A stretch of 64,000 nt of DNA from Hymenobacter terrenus (GCF_000972495.1 NZ_LATM01000008.1:124293-188292), one strand, 5' to 3'; numbered from the stretch's first letter, positions 36,284 through 44,232 are shown. Made by a program: numbers and translations. The notes: generated by a model from the sequence alone, not told the origin.

Positions 36284-38062
36284 ATGACAACTCGCGGTAA
36301 AATTTTAATCGGGCTGCTCCTCGTAGCCGCCCTGTATTTCGGCATCAACAAGCTGGTATCCAGCGGTGCCGTATTTAAGAAAGCCGACACGCAGTCGGTC
36401 CTGCTCAACTCAATTGAGCTGCCCACGGCCACGGGCGGCAACCGGGCCAACATCGTGGTACCGCTGGCTCCGCTGCCGGGCACGGCACCCGCCGAAAAGG
36501 GCACGCCCATCGTGTGGGAAGTGATGGCCTGGAACAGCCAGATGGCCGGCATGCTGGCCAATGGCGGCCCGCGCACCACCACGGGCTCCAGCCTGGCTGC
36601 CAACGGGGTGGACATGCAGATTGTGCGCCAAGACGACGTATCGAAAATGCAGGCCGACCTGGTGAAAAATGCCCTCGACCTGCAAAACAACCCGGAAACG
36701 CCGGGGCTGATTGTGAGCATTATGGGTGATGGGCTGCCGGCTTTCTCGGCGGTGCAGGAGGAGTTGAAGAAAGCTGGCACGCAGCTGCAAATCATTCCTT
36801 ACAGCGTGGGCAAGTCCTTTGGCGAAGACAAGCTGATGGGCCCAAAAGAATGGCTGGATAATCCTAAGCTGGCCCTGGGCAAAACCATTGCCTGCTACCT
36901 GCGCGACGGCGACCACAACATTGCCCTGAAGTGGTGCGCCGACAACAGCCTGAAGGTGAACCCCGACGAAACAACCTACGACCCCGAAGCCGTGAATTTC
37001 ATGGCGGCCTCCGACTTCCTGGTGGCCGCCGAGAAATACATTCTTGGTAAGCCCGAAGCCCGTACCAAGGTGGTGAATGGCAAGAATACCGGCGTGAAAG
37101 TGGATGTAGTAGCCGACGGCGTAGCCACCTGGACGCCCGGCGACGTGAACATCGCCAAGCAGAAAGGCGGCCTGGTCAACATCGTGTCGACCAAGGATTA
37201 CTCCAACCAGATGCCCAACATCATGGTGACGACCAAACGCTGGTACGACGCCCACCCCAAGCAGGTGCTGGGCCTGATGACCGGCCTGGCCGTGGCCGGC
37301 GACCAGGTAAAATCGCACCCCGAAGCCCTGACCCGCGCCGCCGACATTTCGGCCACCGTGTACGGCGACCAGGACAAGCCCGGCGCCTACTGGCTGAAGT
37401 ACTACAAGGGCGTGAGCGAGGCCGACCGCAACGGCGAAGTAGTAGAACTGGGTGGCAGCAAGGCCTTCAACTTCAGCGACAACCTGAGCCTGTTTGGCCT
37501 GGATAACGGCGGTACCAACATTTACGCGGCCGTGTACAAAACCTTCGGCGACGTGCAAAGCAAGCTCTACCCGAAGGAGCTGCCCAGCTACGTGCCCCTC
37601 GACCAAATGCTGGACCTCACGCCCCTGAAAAAGCTGCAAGCCCAGTACAAAGGCAAAGCCGTGGCCCCGGCCGAAACCCAGCAGTTCGCGGCCGGCGACG
37701 AAATCCGTCGCAACGTGAGCAAGCGCGCCTGGAACATCGAGTTCAACAGCGGCAAGAGCACCTTCACCCCCGCCGCCGAGCGCCAGCTCCAGCAGCTGTT
37801 TGACGACCTGGTGGTGGCCGGCAACCTGAAAGTGGCCGTGCACGGCCACACCGACAACTCCGGCGACCCGCAAGCCAACCAGCAGCTCTCCGAAGACCGC
37901 GCCATGGCCGTGGAGCGCTGGCTGGAAGCCAAGAGCCGCAGCGCCTTCCCCGAAGGCCGCGTGCAGGTGTACGCCCACGGCGCCTCGGAGCCGGTAGCCA
38001 GCAACGCCACCGTGGATGGCAAAGCCAAAAACCGCCGCGTAGAAATCGTGCTGGGCAACTAG
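36284..38062 (+). CDS. Substrate-binding protein fused to an OmpA peptidoglycan-binding domain
   Basis: 592 residues. An N-terminal membrane anchor (ILIGLLLVAALYFGI, about 7-22) has no cleavage or lipobox site. A periplasmic ABC-type binding fold follows (about 70-440; WEVMAWNSQMAGMLANGG, VDVVADGVATWTPGDVNIA). The OmpA_C domain (about 480-592) has IEFNSGKSTFTPAA, VHGHTDNSGDPQANQQLSED-type motif and KNRRVEIVLGN. The protein would be tethered in the inner membrane and bind peptidoglycan while presenting a solute-binding domain. An ABC permease and ATPase follow, so it probably feeds that transporter. The ligand cannot be told; similar proteins are annotated for phosphate or nitrate without proof. 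Confidence 0.85.
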   Translation: MTTRGKILIGLLLVAALYFGINKLVSSGAVFKKADTQSVLLNSIELPTATGGNRANIVVPLAPLPGTAPAEKGTPIVWEVMAWNSQMAGMLANGGPRTTTGSSLAANGVDMQIVRQDDVSKMQADLVKNALDLQNNPETPGLIVSIMGDGLPAFSAVQEELKKAGTQLQIIPYSVGKSFGEDKLMGPKEWLDNPKLALGKTIACYLRDGDHNIALKWCADNSLKVNPDETTYDPEAVNFMAASDFLVAAEKYILGKPEARTKVVNGKNTGVKVDVVADGVATWTPGDVNIAKQKGGLVNIVSTKDYSNQMPNIMVTTKRWYDAHPKQVLGLMTGLAVAGDQVKSHPEALTRAADISATVYGDQDKPGAYWLKYYKGVSEADRNGEVVELGGSKAFNFSDNLSLFGLDNGGTNIYAAVYKTFGDVQSKLYPKELPSYVPLDQMLDLTPLKKLQAQYKGKAVAPAETQQFAAGDEIRRNVSKRAWNIEFNSGKSTFTPAAERQLQQLFDDLVVAGNLKVAVHGHTDNSGDPQANQQLSEDRAMAVERWLEAKSRSAFPEGRVQVYAHGASEPVASNATVDGKAKNRRVEIVLGN

Positions 38063-38068
38063 CACAAA

Positions 38069-38246
38069 AACTCCCCTCCTTACCAAGGAGGGGATGTTCG
38101 AGCCAACGGCTCGAACGGGGGTGGTTGACCTCGTTGAACGACACCCGAACGAGCTTGGAATGCCCCACGCGCGAGTCGTTCAACGAGTCAACCACCCCAG
38201 TCAAACCTGCGGTTTGACGTCCCCTCCTCTTCTGAGGAGGGGAGTT
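38069..38246. repeat. Composite inverted-repeat element (AGGAGGGG family)
   Basis: Ordered parts: CCCCTCCTTACCAAGGAGGGG palindrome (with one more base each side), TTCGAGCCAACGGCTCGAAC hairpin, GGGGTGGTTGAC and CGTTGAACGAC. Then, mirrored, GTCGTTCAACG, GTCAACCACCCC, a GTCAAACC/GGTTTGAC hairpin, and CCCCTCCT..AGGAGGGG. It fills most of the gap between the SBP-OmpA and permease genes and is related to 26837-27128. Confidence 0.85.
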
Positions 38247-38269
38247 AGACCGCCCTTCACATTCCTACG

Positions 38270-39046
38270 ATGAAATCCCTCTTCGCCCCCAATTCCCAGC
38301 CGCGCCCTATCGTTTTCACCTCCATGGTGGTGGCGCAAGTGGCCTTGCTACTGCTGCTGTGGCTGTTTTATCCCATGCGGCTGTTTCCCAGCTTAGGCGA
38401 AGTTTTCCGCTCGCTGGGCGACCTCATCACCAGCCAGGGTCTGATTCAGGAGCTGTGGGCCAGCATGACCACTGCTTTGCAAGCCCTGGCGGCAGCCACG
38501 GTGCTGGCGCTGGGCATCTCGTACCTGACGGCACTGCCCTTCTTCCGGCCCATTGCCTACGCGGCCTCGAAGATGCGCTACCTGACCCTGACGGGCCTCA
38601 CGTTTTTCATGGCCCTGCTGCTCAGCTCGGGCCACCAGGTCAAGCTCTCGGTGCTGATTTTTGGGGCTACGGTGTATCTGGTAACGGGCATGACGAGCGT
38701 GATTCTGACCACCACGCAGGAGGAGATGGACCACGCCCGCACCCTGGGCATGAGCGAGTGGCGCAGCTTTTATGAGGTGGTGGTGCTGGGCAAGCTCGAT
38801 GAGATGCTCGAAGTCGTACGCCAGAACTTCGCCATCATCTGGACCATGATTACCCTGGTTGAGACCCTTTACCAGTCCGAAGGCGGCATCGGCCTGCTGC
38901 TCTATAAGCAAAACCGCTACCTGCACCTGGATGGTGTGCTGGCCATTCAGCTCGTGATTCTGGCCACGGGCGCGGCGCAGGATTATGTGTTCGTGCTGCT
39001 GCGGAAGGTGTTTTTTCCCTACTCCGCGCTGACGACTGTGAAGTAG
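38270..39046 (+). CDS. ABC transporter permease (BPD_transp_1, nitrate/taurine type)
   Basis: 258 residues with six hydrophobic segments. The cytoplasmic EAA-type loop is EEMDHARTLGMSEWRSFYEV (about 160-180), which couples to the ATPase. The C-terminal part (LVETLYQSEGGIGLLLYKQN) is typical of the NitT/TauT family permeases. The stop TAG at 39044-39046 lies inside the first REP arm. It should have been followed directly by the ATPase gene, but a REP-associated transposase now intervenes. Confidence 0.87.
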   Translation: MKSLFAPNSQPRPIVFTSMVVAQVALLLLLWLFYPMRLFPSLGEVFRSLGDLITSQGLIQELWASMTTALQALAAATVLALGISYLTALPFFRPIAYAASKMRYLTLTGLTFFMALLLSSGHQVKLSVLIFGATVYLVTGMTSVILTTTQEEMDHARTLGMSEWRSFYEVVVLGKLDEMLEVVRQNFAIIWTMITLVETLYQSEGGIGLLLYKQNRYLHLDGVLAIQLVILATGAAQDYVFVLLRKVFFPYSALTTVK

Positions 39047-39126
39047 CGTGGACTCTGCGAGTCCGCGCGTTGGGCCGGTCAATTTGCAAGTTCCGCTCAT
39101 GCGCGGACTCACAGAGTCCACGCTAC
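39043..39126. repeat. REP pair on the 3' side of the transposase gene
   Basis: Arms 39043-39068 (GTAGCGTGGACTCTGCGAGT then CCGCGC) and 39101-39126 are reverse complements with one difference. The arm begins within the permease stop and ends within the transposase stop. It is the same element as 39735-39819. Confidence 0.85.
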
Positions 39127-39725
39127 TATGAGGGGGCCAGGTAGGTATACGGCCACTGCTCCCAGTCTTCCACCAAGCCTGCCTTCACCAGATTTTCCAG
39201 TACATAGGCAACAATCCGTGCTAGCTCTCCTTTCCGCACAATATGGTCGTAGCTCTCGGCTTGCCAGCAAGCGCCACTTCTGGATAGCAGCTTGTTGGCC
39301 TTCGAAGCAGTGTAGCTCTTCAGCCGTTGCAGCGTCTTGACCAGCGGCGGGGATTCATCCAGTAAGAGCACCACAGCATGCACATGGTTGGGCATCAAAC
39401 AATAGCAAAGTAAGCTGTACGCCTTACCATCAAAATAGCGGAGCGATTGTGCCACTAACGAGGCAATGGCCGGCTGCCGCAGATATGTCGGGCCGTACTC
39501 GCCCTTGCCCAATTGCGCATCGAAGCGGCCGAAATACCTTTTCTGCTCGGCATAGAGTTGAGCCGGCTCAATTGCGAGACGCTTTTGTGCTAGCTCAGTA
39601 TCGGCCTGCAGCTGCTCCAGCACTGTGCGAGGTAATGAGCCCGCCAGCCGGAATGTCAGAAAAATCGCCTCGCCCGGCGGCAGTCGGTGCGGGAGGTTTC
39701 GCTCATAATAAACCAAGTCAGACAC
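39126..39725 (-). CDS. REP-associated tyrosine transposase (RAYT, IS200/Y1 superfamily)
   Basis: 199 residues. The HUH-type Y1 signature is clear: YCLMPNHVHAVVLL (the HxH metal site), with FLTFRLAG near the N terminus and the conserved Tyr region in KSYTASKANKLL. The C-terminal helix has HIVRKGELARIVAYVLENLVKAGLV, as in RAYT proteins (PF01797 relatives). It would nick and join REP hairpins as single strands, but RAYTs are usually domesticated single-copy genes. Here it is bracketed by two near-identical REP pairs, forming a REPtron inserted between ABC permease and ATPase genes and in the opposite orientation. Confidence 0.9.
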   Translation of the reverse strand: MSDLVYYERNLPHRLPPGEAIFLTFRLAGSLPRTVLEQLQADTELAQKRLAIEPAQLYAEQKRYFGRFDAQLGKGEYGPTYLRQPAIASLVAQSLRYFDGKAYSLLCYCLMPNHVHAVVLLLDESPPLVKTLQRLKSYTASKANKLLSRSGACWQAESYDHIVRKGELARIVAYVLENLVKAGLVEDWEQWPYTYLAPS

Positions 39726-39734
39726 AAACGCAAT

Positions 39735-39819
39735 GTAGCGTGGACTCTGCGAGTACGCGCCTGAACCGGCTATTTTCTCACCTCCCCCTATACGCGCGGA
39801 CTCGCAGAGTCCACGCTAC
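39735..39819. repeat. REP pair on the 5' side of the transposase gene
   Basis: Arms 39735-39760 and 39794-39819 are reverse complements with one difference and match the other REP pair (GTAGCGTGGACTCTGCGAGT). Only eight bases remain between this repeat and the ATPase ATG at 39828, so the original leader of that gene is gone or replaced. Confidence 0.85.
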
Positions 39820-39827
39820 CATCCGCC

Positions 39828-40663
39828 ATGACTGCCCAACCCTACAACTACCGCGACGCCATCCTCACCCTGAGCAACGTTTCGATGTCCTTCCACGGCG
39901 AGCCTGTCCTGCGCGACATCAACGCTCAAATTCTTGATGTGACGCGGCCCGGCATGAGCCAGGGCCAGGTTGTGGGCTTCTATGGGCGCTCGGGCATCGG
40001 CAAGTCGGTGCTGTGCCGCATCATGGCGGGGCTGATGGTGCCCAGCAGCGGCAGCGTGGAAGTGGGCCTCGCCCAGCAGCCCGTAGAACCTGGCATGGTG
40101 GGCTTCGTGCAGCAGCGCTACCCGTTGTTCGACCACCGCACGCTATTTGATAACCTGCTGGTGGCCGCCGCGCGCAAGTATGCCCCTGCCGAGGCCCGCC
40201 AGCACGTGGAGGCCTACTTGGAGCGGTTCTGCCTCGTGCCGCACCGCCGCACCGCAAGTACCCGGCCCACCTTTCGGGCGGGCAGCGCCAGCGGGCGGCC
40301 ATTGCCCAGCAGCTGCTCTGCTCCGACCACCTCATTCTGCTCGATGAGCCCTTCTCCGGCCTCGACGTGGCGATGATTGACGAAGTGAAGAAAATAATAG
40401 TCGAAGTGACGACCATGGACGAGCTGAACACCGTCATCATCGTCTCGCACGACATCGTGACCACCACCGCCCTGGCCGACCGCCTCTGGCTGCTCGGCTA
40501 CGAGCACGATGCCACTGGGGCCCTCGTGCCGGGCGCCACCATCAGCCCCGAGCACCAATACAACCTGGCCGAAATGGGCCTCGCCTGGCACCAAAACGTC
40601 GAAGCTGAGCCCGAATTTGCCCAGTTCGTCGAGCACATCAAGCAGGAGATTCGGGGGAGCTAG
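39828..40663 (+). pseudogene. ABC transporter ATP-binding protein, split by a frameshift
   Basis: The first frame (39828 to about 40250) encodes the strand LTLSNVSMSF, Walker A YGRSGIGKSVLC and the Q loop GFVQQRYPLFDHRTLFDN. The reading frame is then lost. The next frame (about 40256 to 40663) carries PAHLSGGQRQRAAIAQQL (signature), ILLDEPFSGLD (Walker B) and VIIVSHDIVTTTAL (H loop). A single missing base near 40245-40256 (an A-containing GCAAG stretch) would explain it. As written, the first frame ends at 40376 without Walker B and could not work. It is either a real inactivation or a sequencing error. The ATPase belongs to the NitT/TauT group and matches the upstream permease. Confidence 0.85.
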
Positions 40664-40675
40664 GGCCTTTTGCCT

Positions 40676-41236
40676 TTAATTAGTTTTCACCAGGGGCACG
40701 TCGGTGAATTCTCCGTGGAAGTCGGCGCGCACCATTGTTCCATCGTCTTTCACCTCACTCACGCCATTACCGGCGAAAGACCCGGAAATCAGGTTGTTTG
40801 CGCTCTTCGTGATTTCTATGGAGCCGGTCGCGCCCATGCTGCCAAGCAAGTGCCGGTCGGTGCCGTCGCCGTTTTCGATTTCAATGGTGACGGTGTTTTT
40901 TTCCTTCTGGGTAATATCCGTGATGGGATACTTCCCGACGGCAATGTTATGCAGCGAGATGCCAATGTTGCTGCCGCCCGGTCCGTCGCCCCCTATCTGG
41001 TAGCGGATGCCCTCGCCTCCTAGCCCCGTGTGGTCGTAATACACGTAGTCGGTGAACGCCACTTTGCTGCCCCCGATGTAGGCCACGAAACTGCCCTTCT
41101 GGACGGGATTCGCTCCTTCGTTTTCAGCAACTTCCGTGACGTTGTCCGCGGTGGTGGCGGCCCCGGTTGGTTCGCTGTTGCCGCAGGCCGTGCAGGCGAG
41201 CATAACGATGGCACAAAGCAGGCTATTCTTTTTCAT
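40676..41236 (-). CDS. Predicted lipoprotein of unknown function
   Basis: 186 residues. A lipoprotein signal MKKNSLLCAIVMLACTACGN has a good lipobox (CTAC, with Cys at about residue 18), followed by a Ser/Thr/Ala-rich linker. The mature part is beta-rich and Gly-rich (GSFVAYIGGSKVAFTDYVYY; IEITKSANNLISGSFAGNG), with no family I recognise. It converges on the ATPase, with 12 bp between stops. It may be the first cargo of the hot spot discussed in the findings. Confidence 0.78.
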   Translation of the reverse strand: MKKNSLLCAIVMLACTACGNSEPTGAATTADNVTEVAENEGANPVQKGSFVAYIGGSKVAFTDYVYYDHTGLGGEGIRYQIGGDGPGGSNIGISLHNIAVGKYPITDITQKEKNTVTIEIENGDGTDRHLLGSMGATGSIEITKSANNLISGSFAGNGVSEVKDDGTMVRADFHGEFTDVPLVKTN

Positions 41237-41565
41237 GGGGAAGGTTGTAGGGTTCGATGCTTACTCCAGCATCATGGTGAAACAGCTTCACCAGATTTGC
41301 TCGTGCCGGGCAAAGGCAAGCCTGGCACGCATATGCTCGACGAAAAATATGCGCAAAAGTAGATAACCGGCCCCATCCCCCACTCTGCCAGTCAATGCCT
41401 GAGTAGCCAGGGCTGCTGGTTTGATAGCTGACAATGCGCTAAGGAGCGGTGCGGTCCACGCCAGCCCCACCGTTCCAGGTTCCTTTAACCTTTCACTCGA
41501 AAATCTTTACTGAATATCGAACCCGGCGGCCTCCACCGCCCAAGCCACTGCGCAATGAAACCCTG
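41237..41565. other. Intergenic region upstream of the tandem repeat
   Basis: About 330 bp divergent between the lipoprotein and the 229-residue protein, with no convincing gene. The lipoprotein promoter should lie here. Confidence 0.4.
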
Positions 41566-41800
41566 GGGTTCCCACCGCTACCGAAAGCCGTCGCGCCCGA
41601 CGACGGGGCTTCCCACCGGCCCCGAACCAGCCGGCGCGGCAGGGGTGGGGAGCCCACCCGTGCCGCACCCAGCGGCGCGGCCGTCCTGGGCTTCCCACCG
41701 GCCCCGCAGCGGCCGGCGCGGCATAGGTGGGAAACCCCGGACGCCCGCGCCAGCCCGGGCGGGGCCAGTGGGAAACCCCCACCGCACCGACCGGGAAATC
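41566..41800. repeat. GC-rich tandem repeat, 41-bp period, about 5.7 units
   Basis: Successive units begin near 41566, 41607, 41648, 41689, 41730 and 41771, each starting GGG followed by a CCCACC- or AACCCC-like core. The aligned core positions (41571, 41612, 41653, 41694) are exactly 41 apart. Most of each unit is G/C (CCGGCCCCG, GCCGGCGCGGC). Because 41 is not a multiple of three, the array is not a protein repeat. It ends about 47 bp before the next gene's ATG. Confidence 0.8.
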
Positions 41801-41847
41801 CCCGAAAATCAATAGCTTTACATCGTACTCATTTCAACCCAACCCGT

Positions 41848-42537
41848 ATGCAACCAACCCCTACTCCTCCCGACCCCACGCCACCGGCCACCACGCCGCG
41901 CATTCCGCAGGACCAGGACGAAAAAGCCAGCCTCGCCGTGTTTCTGGCCACCGCCTGGCTTGCCAATCCCGACCTCATCTTCCGCTGGACCACCCAGGCC
42001 GCCTTTGCCGTCACGGCCGAGAAGTTCCAGCAGGTCATTGGTGCCAAAACTAGCACCGCCGCCCTGCGCGCCGACATCACCCTCAGCCTGACCGAGGCCG
42101 ATGACCAGATTGACGAGGGCCTCCCCTACCTCAAAGCCGCCCTGCTCACCAAGTTCAAGAAGGGCAAAGACAAGGCCATGTACCCGCAGTTCGGCATCAT
42201 CACCCGCAACGGCGGTTACGAGTTGCCCATCGGCCACACCGAGCGCGCCCTGGCCCTAAAAACGCTGGTGACCGGCCTCAACACCCACGGCCTCACGGCC
42301 GGCGACTACGGCACCACGTTCTGGGGGCCCCTGGCCGCCGCCTACCAGCAAGGCACCACCGATGCCAAAGTCAGCGCCGCCAGCGTGAGCGCCCTCGTCG
42401 GCACCAAAGACGCCCTCGAAGTTCAGGTAGACCTGGTGCTCACCAAGATGCTCGTGCTGCTCGAAGCCCAGTACCCCGACGAAAAGGAGCTGGCCGCCAA
42501 ACGCCGCGAGCTGGGCTACTTGAAGGAGTTTAACTAG
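41848..42537 (+). CDS. Unknown 229-residue protein
   Basis: Start at 41848 (MQPTPTPPDPTPPATTPRIP), after the tandem repeat; the open frame upstream to 41449 is repeat sequence. A Pro/Thr-rich N terminus is followed by a soluble alpha-rich domain (LAVFLATAWLANPDLIFRW, ADITLSLTEADDQIDEGLPYL, TTFWGPLAAAYQQG). It ends KRRELGYLKEFN. No membrane segment, no known motif. A good terminator follows at 42556-42587. Codon use matches the chromosome. Confidence 0.75.
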   Translation: MQPTPTPPDPTPPATTPRIPQDQDEKASLAVFLATAWLANPDLIFRWTTQAAFAVTAEKFQQVIGAKTSTAALRADITLSLTEADDQIDEGLPYLKAALLTKFKKGKDKAMYPQFGIITRNGGYELPIGHTERALALKTLVTGLNTHGLTAGDYGTTFWGPLAAAYQQGTTDAKVSAASVSALVGTKDALEVQVDLVLTKMLVLLEAQYPDEKELAAKRRELGYLKEFN

Positions 42538-42555
42538 CCGCCCCGCTAACGCAAG

Positions 42556-42587
42556 CGCCCCCGCTGAGCCGTCAGCAGGGGCGTTTT
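42556..42587 (+). terminator. Terminator after the 229-residue protein gene
   Basis: CGCCCC..GCTGA pairs with TCAGC..GGGGCG (one bulge), followed by TTTTT. Confidence 0.8.
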
Positions 42588-42661
42588 TCGTTGGGTGCCG
42601 ATGCGCGGGCCGCAGCAGCGGGCAACGCCCGGCTCTTTGGTTTCAGCCGTAGCCGCTATAT

Positions 42662-42763
42662 GACCTAGCCGCAATGAGCTTCGCCTAGCGCGGAAAGGTG
42701 GAAGATGAACCGGAATTTGGCCGGTTTGTGGAGCATATTAAGCAGGAGATGTGGGGGGATTAA
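42662..42763 (+). pseudogene. Degraded copy of the ABC ATPase 3' end
   Basis: This stretch aligns base by base with the end of the ATPase gene (about 40564-40663). The last 21 codons read VEDEPEFGRFVEHIKQEMWG then D and stop, against VEAEPEFAQFVEHIKQEIRG then S and stop in the gene. Upstream, GACCTAGCCGCAATG matches AACCTGGCCGAAATG, with a stop in place of a Trp codon. No ATPase domain remains. It sits immediately before the AT-rich AlbA_2 gene. Confidence 0.85.
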
Positions 42764-42806
42764 TTCATGTTAATTTTTACAATAACACAATCTACCTTTC
42801 AAAATC

Positions 42807-44198
42807 ATGACTGAATCTTTAAAAGAATCAATGTTACTACTTTTCAAAAAGAGTGTAGATATTGAAAAGCCCAAATTGGCGACGAATCTGGAAGAGAGTT
42901 CAACATTGGAATTCAAATTATCACTTCATACCAATGGTGAGACAATTAGTAAGGACTATCTGTCTTCGATAGCTGGCTTCGCTAATAACCGCGGAGGAAC
43001 TTTGATATTTGGAATAGACCCGGTAACGAGCGAATTAATAGGAATAAAAGACAAATACGAAAACTTAGACAATGTCTATGTAAGCACAACCGTACGCAAT
43101 GGTATCGATGGAAATATTGAGTACATTTTCTACACGCACAGATACGTTGGAATACTGATTGGTTTTCTAACTATACAAAAAGCAAATAGTAAGCCTGCTA
43201 TTGTCAAAGTGGATTCAGGCCCAGTTAAAAGAGGCGAAATATATTATAGATACCCAGCGCAGACAACTAAGATAGAAGCTGCTGACTTACGTACGATACT
43301 GGAGGAAGAAGTACAGGGCCGCGTAAACAAGTTAATAGAGTCAATGCAAAAAATCCAGGAAATGGGTGTGCAAAACGTTGCTCTTATCAATACTCAAAAC
43401 GGTGAAATCGACCTTGGAAATCAAGATGGAAGAAAACTCGTATTAAACAAAGAAACGCTTAAAAACCTTAACCTAATTAAACAAGGCAAACTAGTAGATG
43501 CAGATGGTGCACCTGCTTATATGATAAAAGGCGAGATAGAAGTAGAAGGCCAGAGCAAGCCTATTCTATCAAAGGAAGCTGATATATATGAAAGCTTTTT
43601 CAGCCAGACATGTGAGCATCCTCATGTTATGTTGGAACAATTGGCTTTATCATCAAGCCAATATAACCCGCTCTTTTTCCTGATTCATAAAGCAAATATG
43701 AGTAAGTCTGAGGCAACAACGCTTATATCTGGCGTCGAGGGAGCAGATGTAGTAGTTAAAACTAAAAATGAAGTTCTCAAACGTATCAAGAGTGATAAAG
43801 TCACCACTCTATACCATGAAGGAGTGTTAATTGACGCAGTCAAGACAATTCTTGAGCCTAACAAGATATTAGATGAAACAGTCAACCTTGTTTTTGAGAA
43901 ACATAATGAATTAAGACCATCCGATAGGGCAAAAATCATTCGGACGCTTGCTTACAATACATTAGTCAGTAAGGGCGCTCTATCTGATGATGTGTATGCA
44001 GAGCATTTAAAGCGCATAATTGAAGCAAGCAGCAATTTTACTCCAGAATTTATCACGAATGAGAAAGAATACGTTCTAGAGCAAATCAAGAAAATTTATA
44101 CCCTCCTTTCTGTCATGAAGCCATCGGAATCCACTTTGATAAGAAAATCAATTTGCAATATTGACCGTATTCTGTATCTAGATTTAATTAAATCATAA
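42807..44198 (+). CDS. Schlafen-type AlbA_2 domain protein, horizontally acquired
   Basis: 463 residues. The AlbA_2 (Slfn) domain occupies about 30-165, with ESSTLEFKLSL, YLSSIAGFANNRGGTLIFGI and GEIYYRYPAQT. The C-terminal 290 residues are helical, without a recognised domain. AlbA_2 domains bind nucleic acid. Some bacterial members are regulators and others belong to anti-phage or toxin loci. The coding sequence is far more AT-rich than its neighbours, with AAA, AAT and ATA codons, which marks recent transfer. It sits between a decayed ATPase end and a decayed response-regulator start, in a cargo position. Confidence 0.85.
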   Translation: MTESLKESMLLLFKKSVDIEKPKLATNLEESSTLEFKLSLHTNGETISKDYLSSIAGFANNRGGTLIFGIDPVTSELIGIKDKYENLDNVYVSTTVRNGIDGNIEYIFYTHRYVGILIGFLTIQKANSKPAIVKVDSGPVKRGEIYYRYPAQTTKIEAADLRTILEEEVQGRVNKLIESMQKIQEMGVQNVALINTQNGEIDLGNQDGRKLVLNKETLKNLNLIKQGKLVDADGAPAYMIKGEIEVEGQSKPILSKEADIYESFFSQTCEHPHVMLEQLALSSSQYNPLFFLIHKANMSKSEATTLISGVEGADVVVKTKNEVLKRIKSDKVTTLYHEGVLIDAVKTILEPNKILDETVNLVFEKHNELRPSDRAKIIRTLAYNTLVSKGALSDDVYAEHLKRIIEASSNFTPEFITNEKEYVLEQIKKIYTLLSVMKPSESTLIRKSICNIDRILYLDLIKS

Positions 44199-44232
44199 GC
44201 TTGGTAGATCAATCCCCCCTACGCCCCAATAA

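Noticed and set aside
36410..38086. Long open frame (558 codons) on the minus strand opposite the SBP-OmpA gene
   Set aside because: It is a mirror frame produced by GC-rich codon bias. It has low-complexity Gly/Val/His composition and no domain, while the plus strand has clear SBP and OmpA motifs.
40236..40262. Programmed ribosomal frameshift in the ABC ATPase
   Set aside because: No slippery heptamer or downstream pseudoknot was evident, and ABC ATPases of this group do not use one. Mutation or sequencing error is simpler.
41566..41800. Possible CRISPR array
   Set aside because: Units are contiguous and similar throughout, with no unique spacers and no cas genes nearby. It is a plain tandem repeat.
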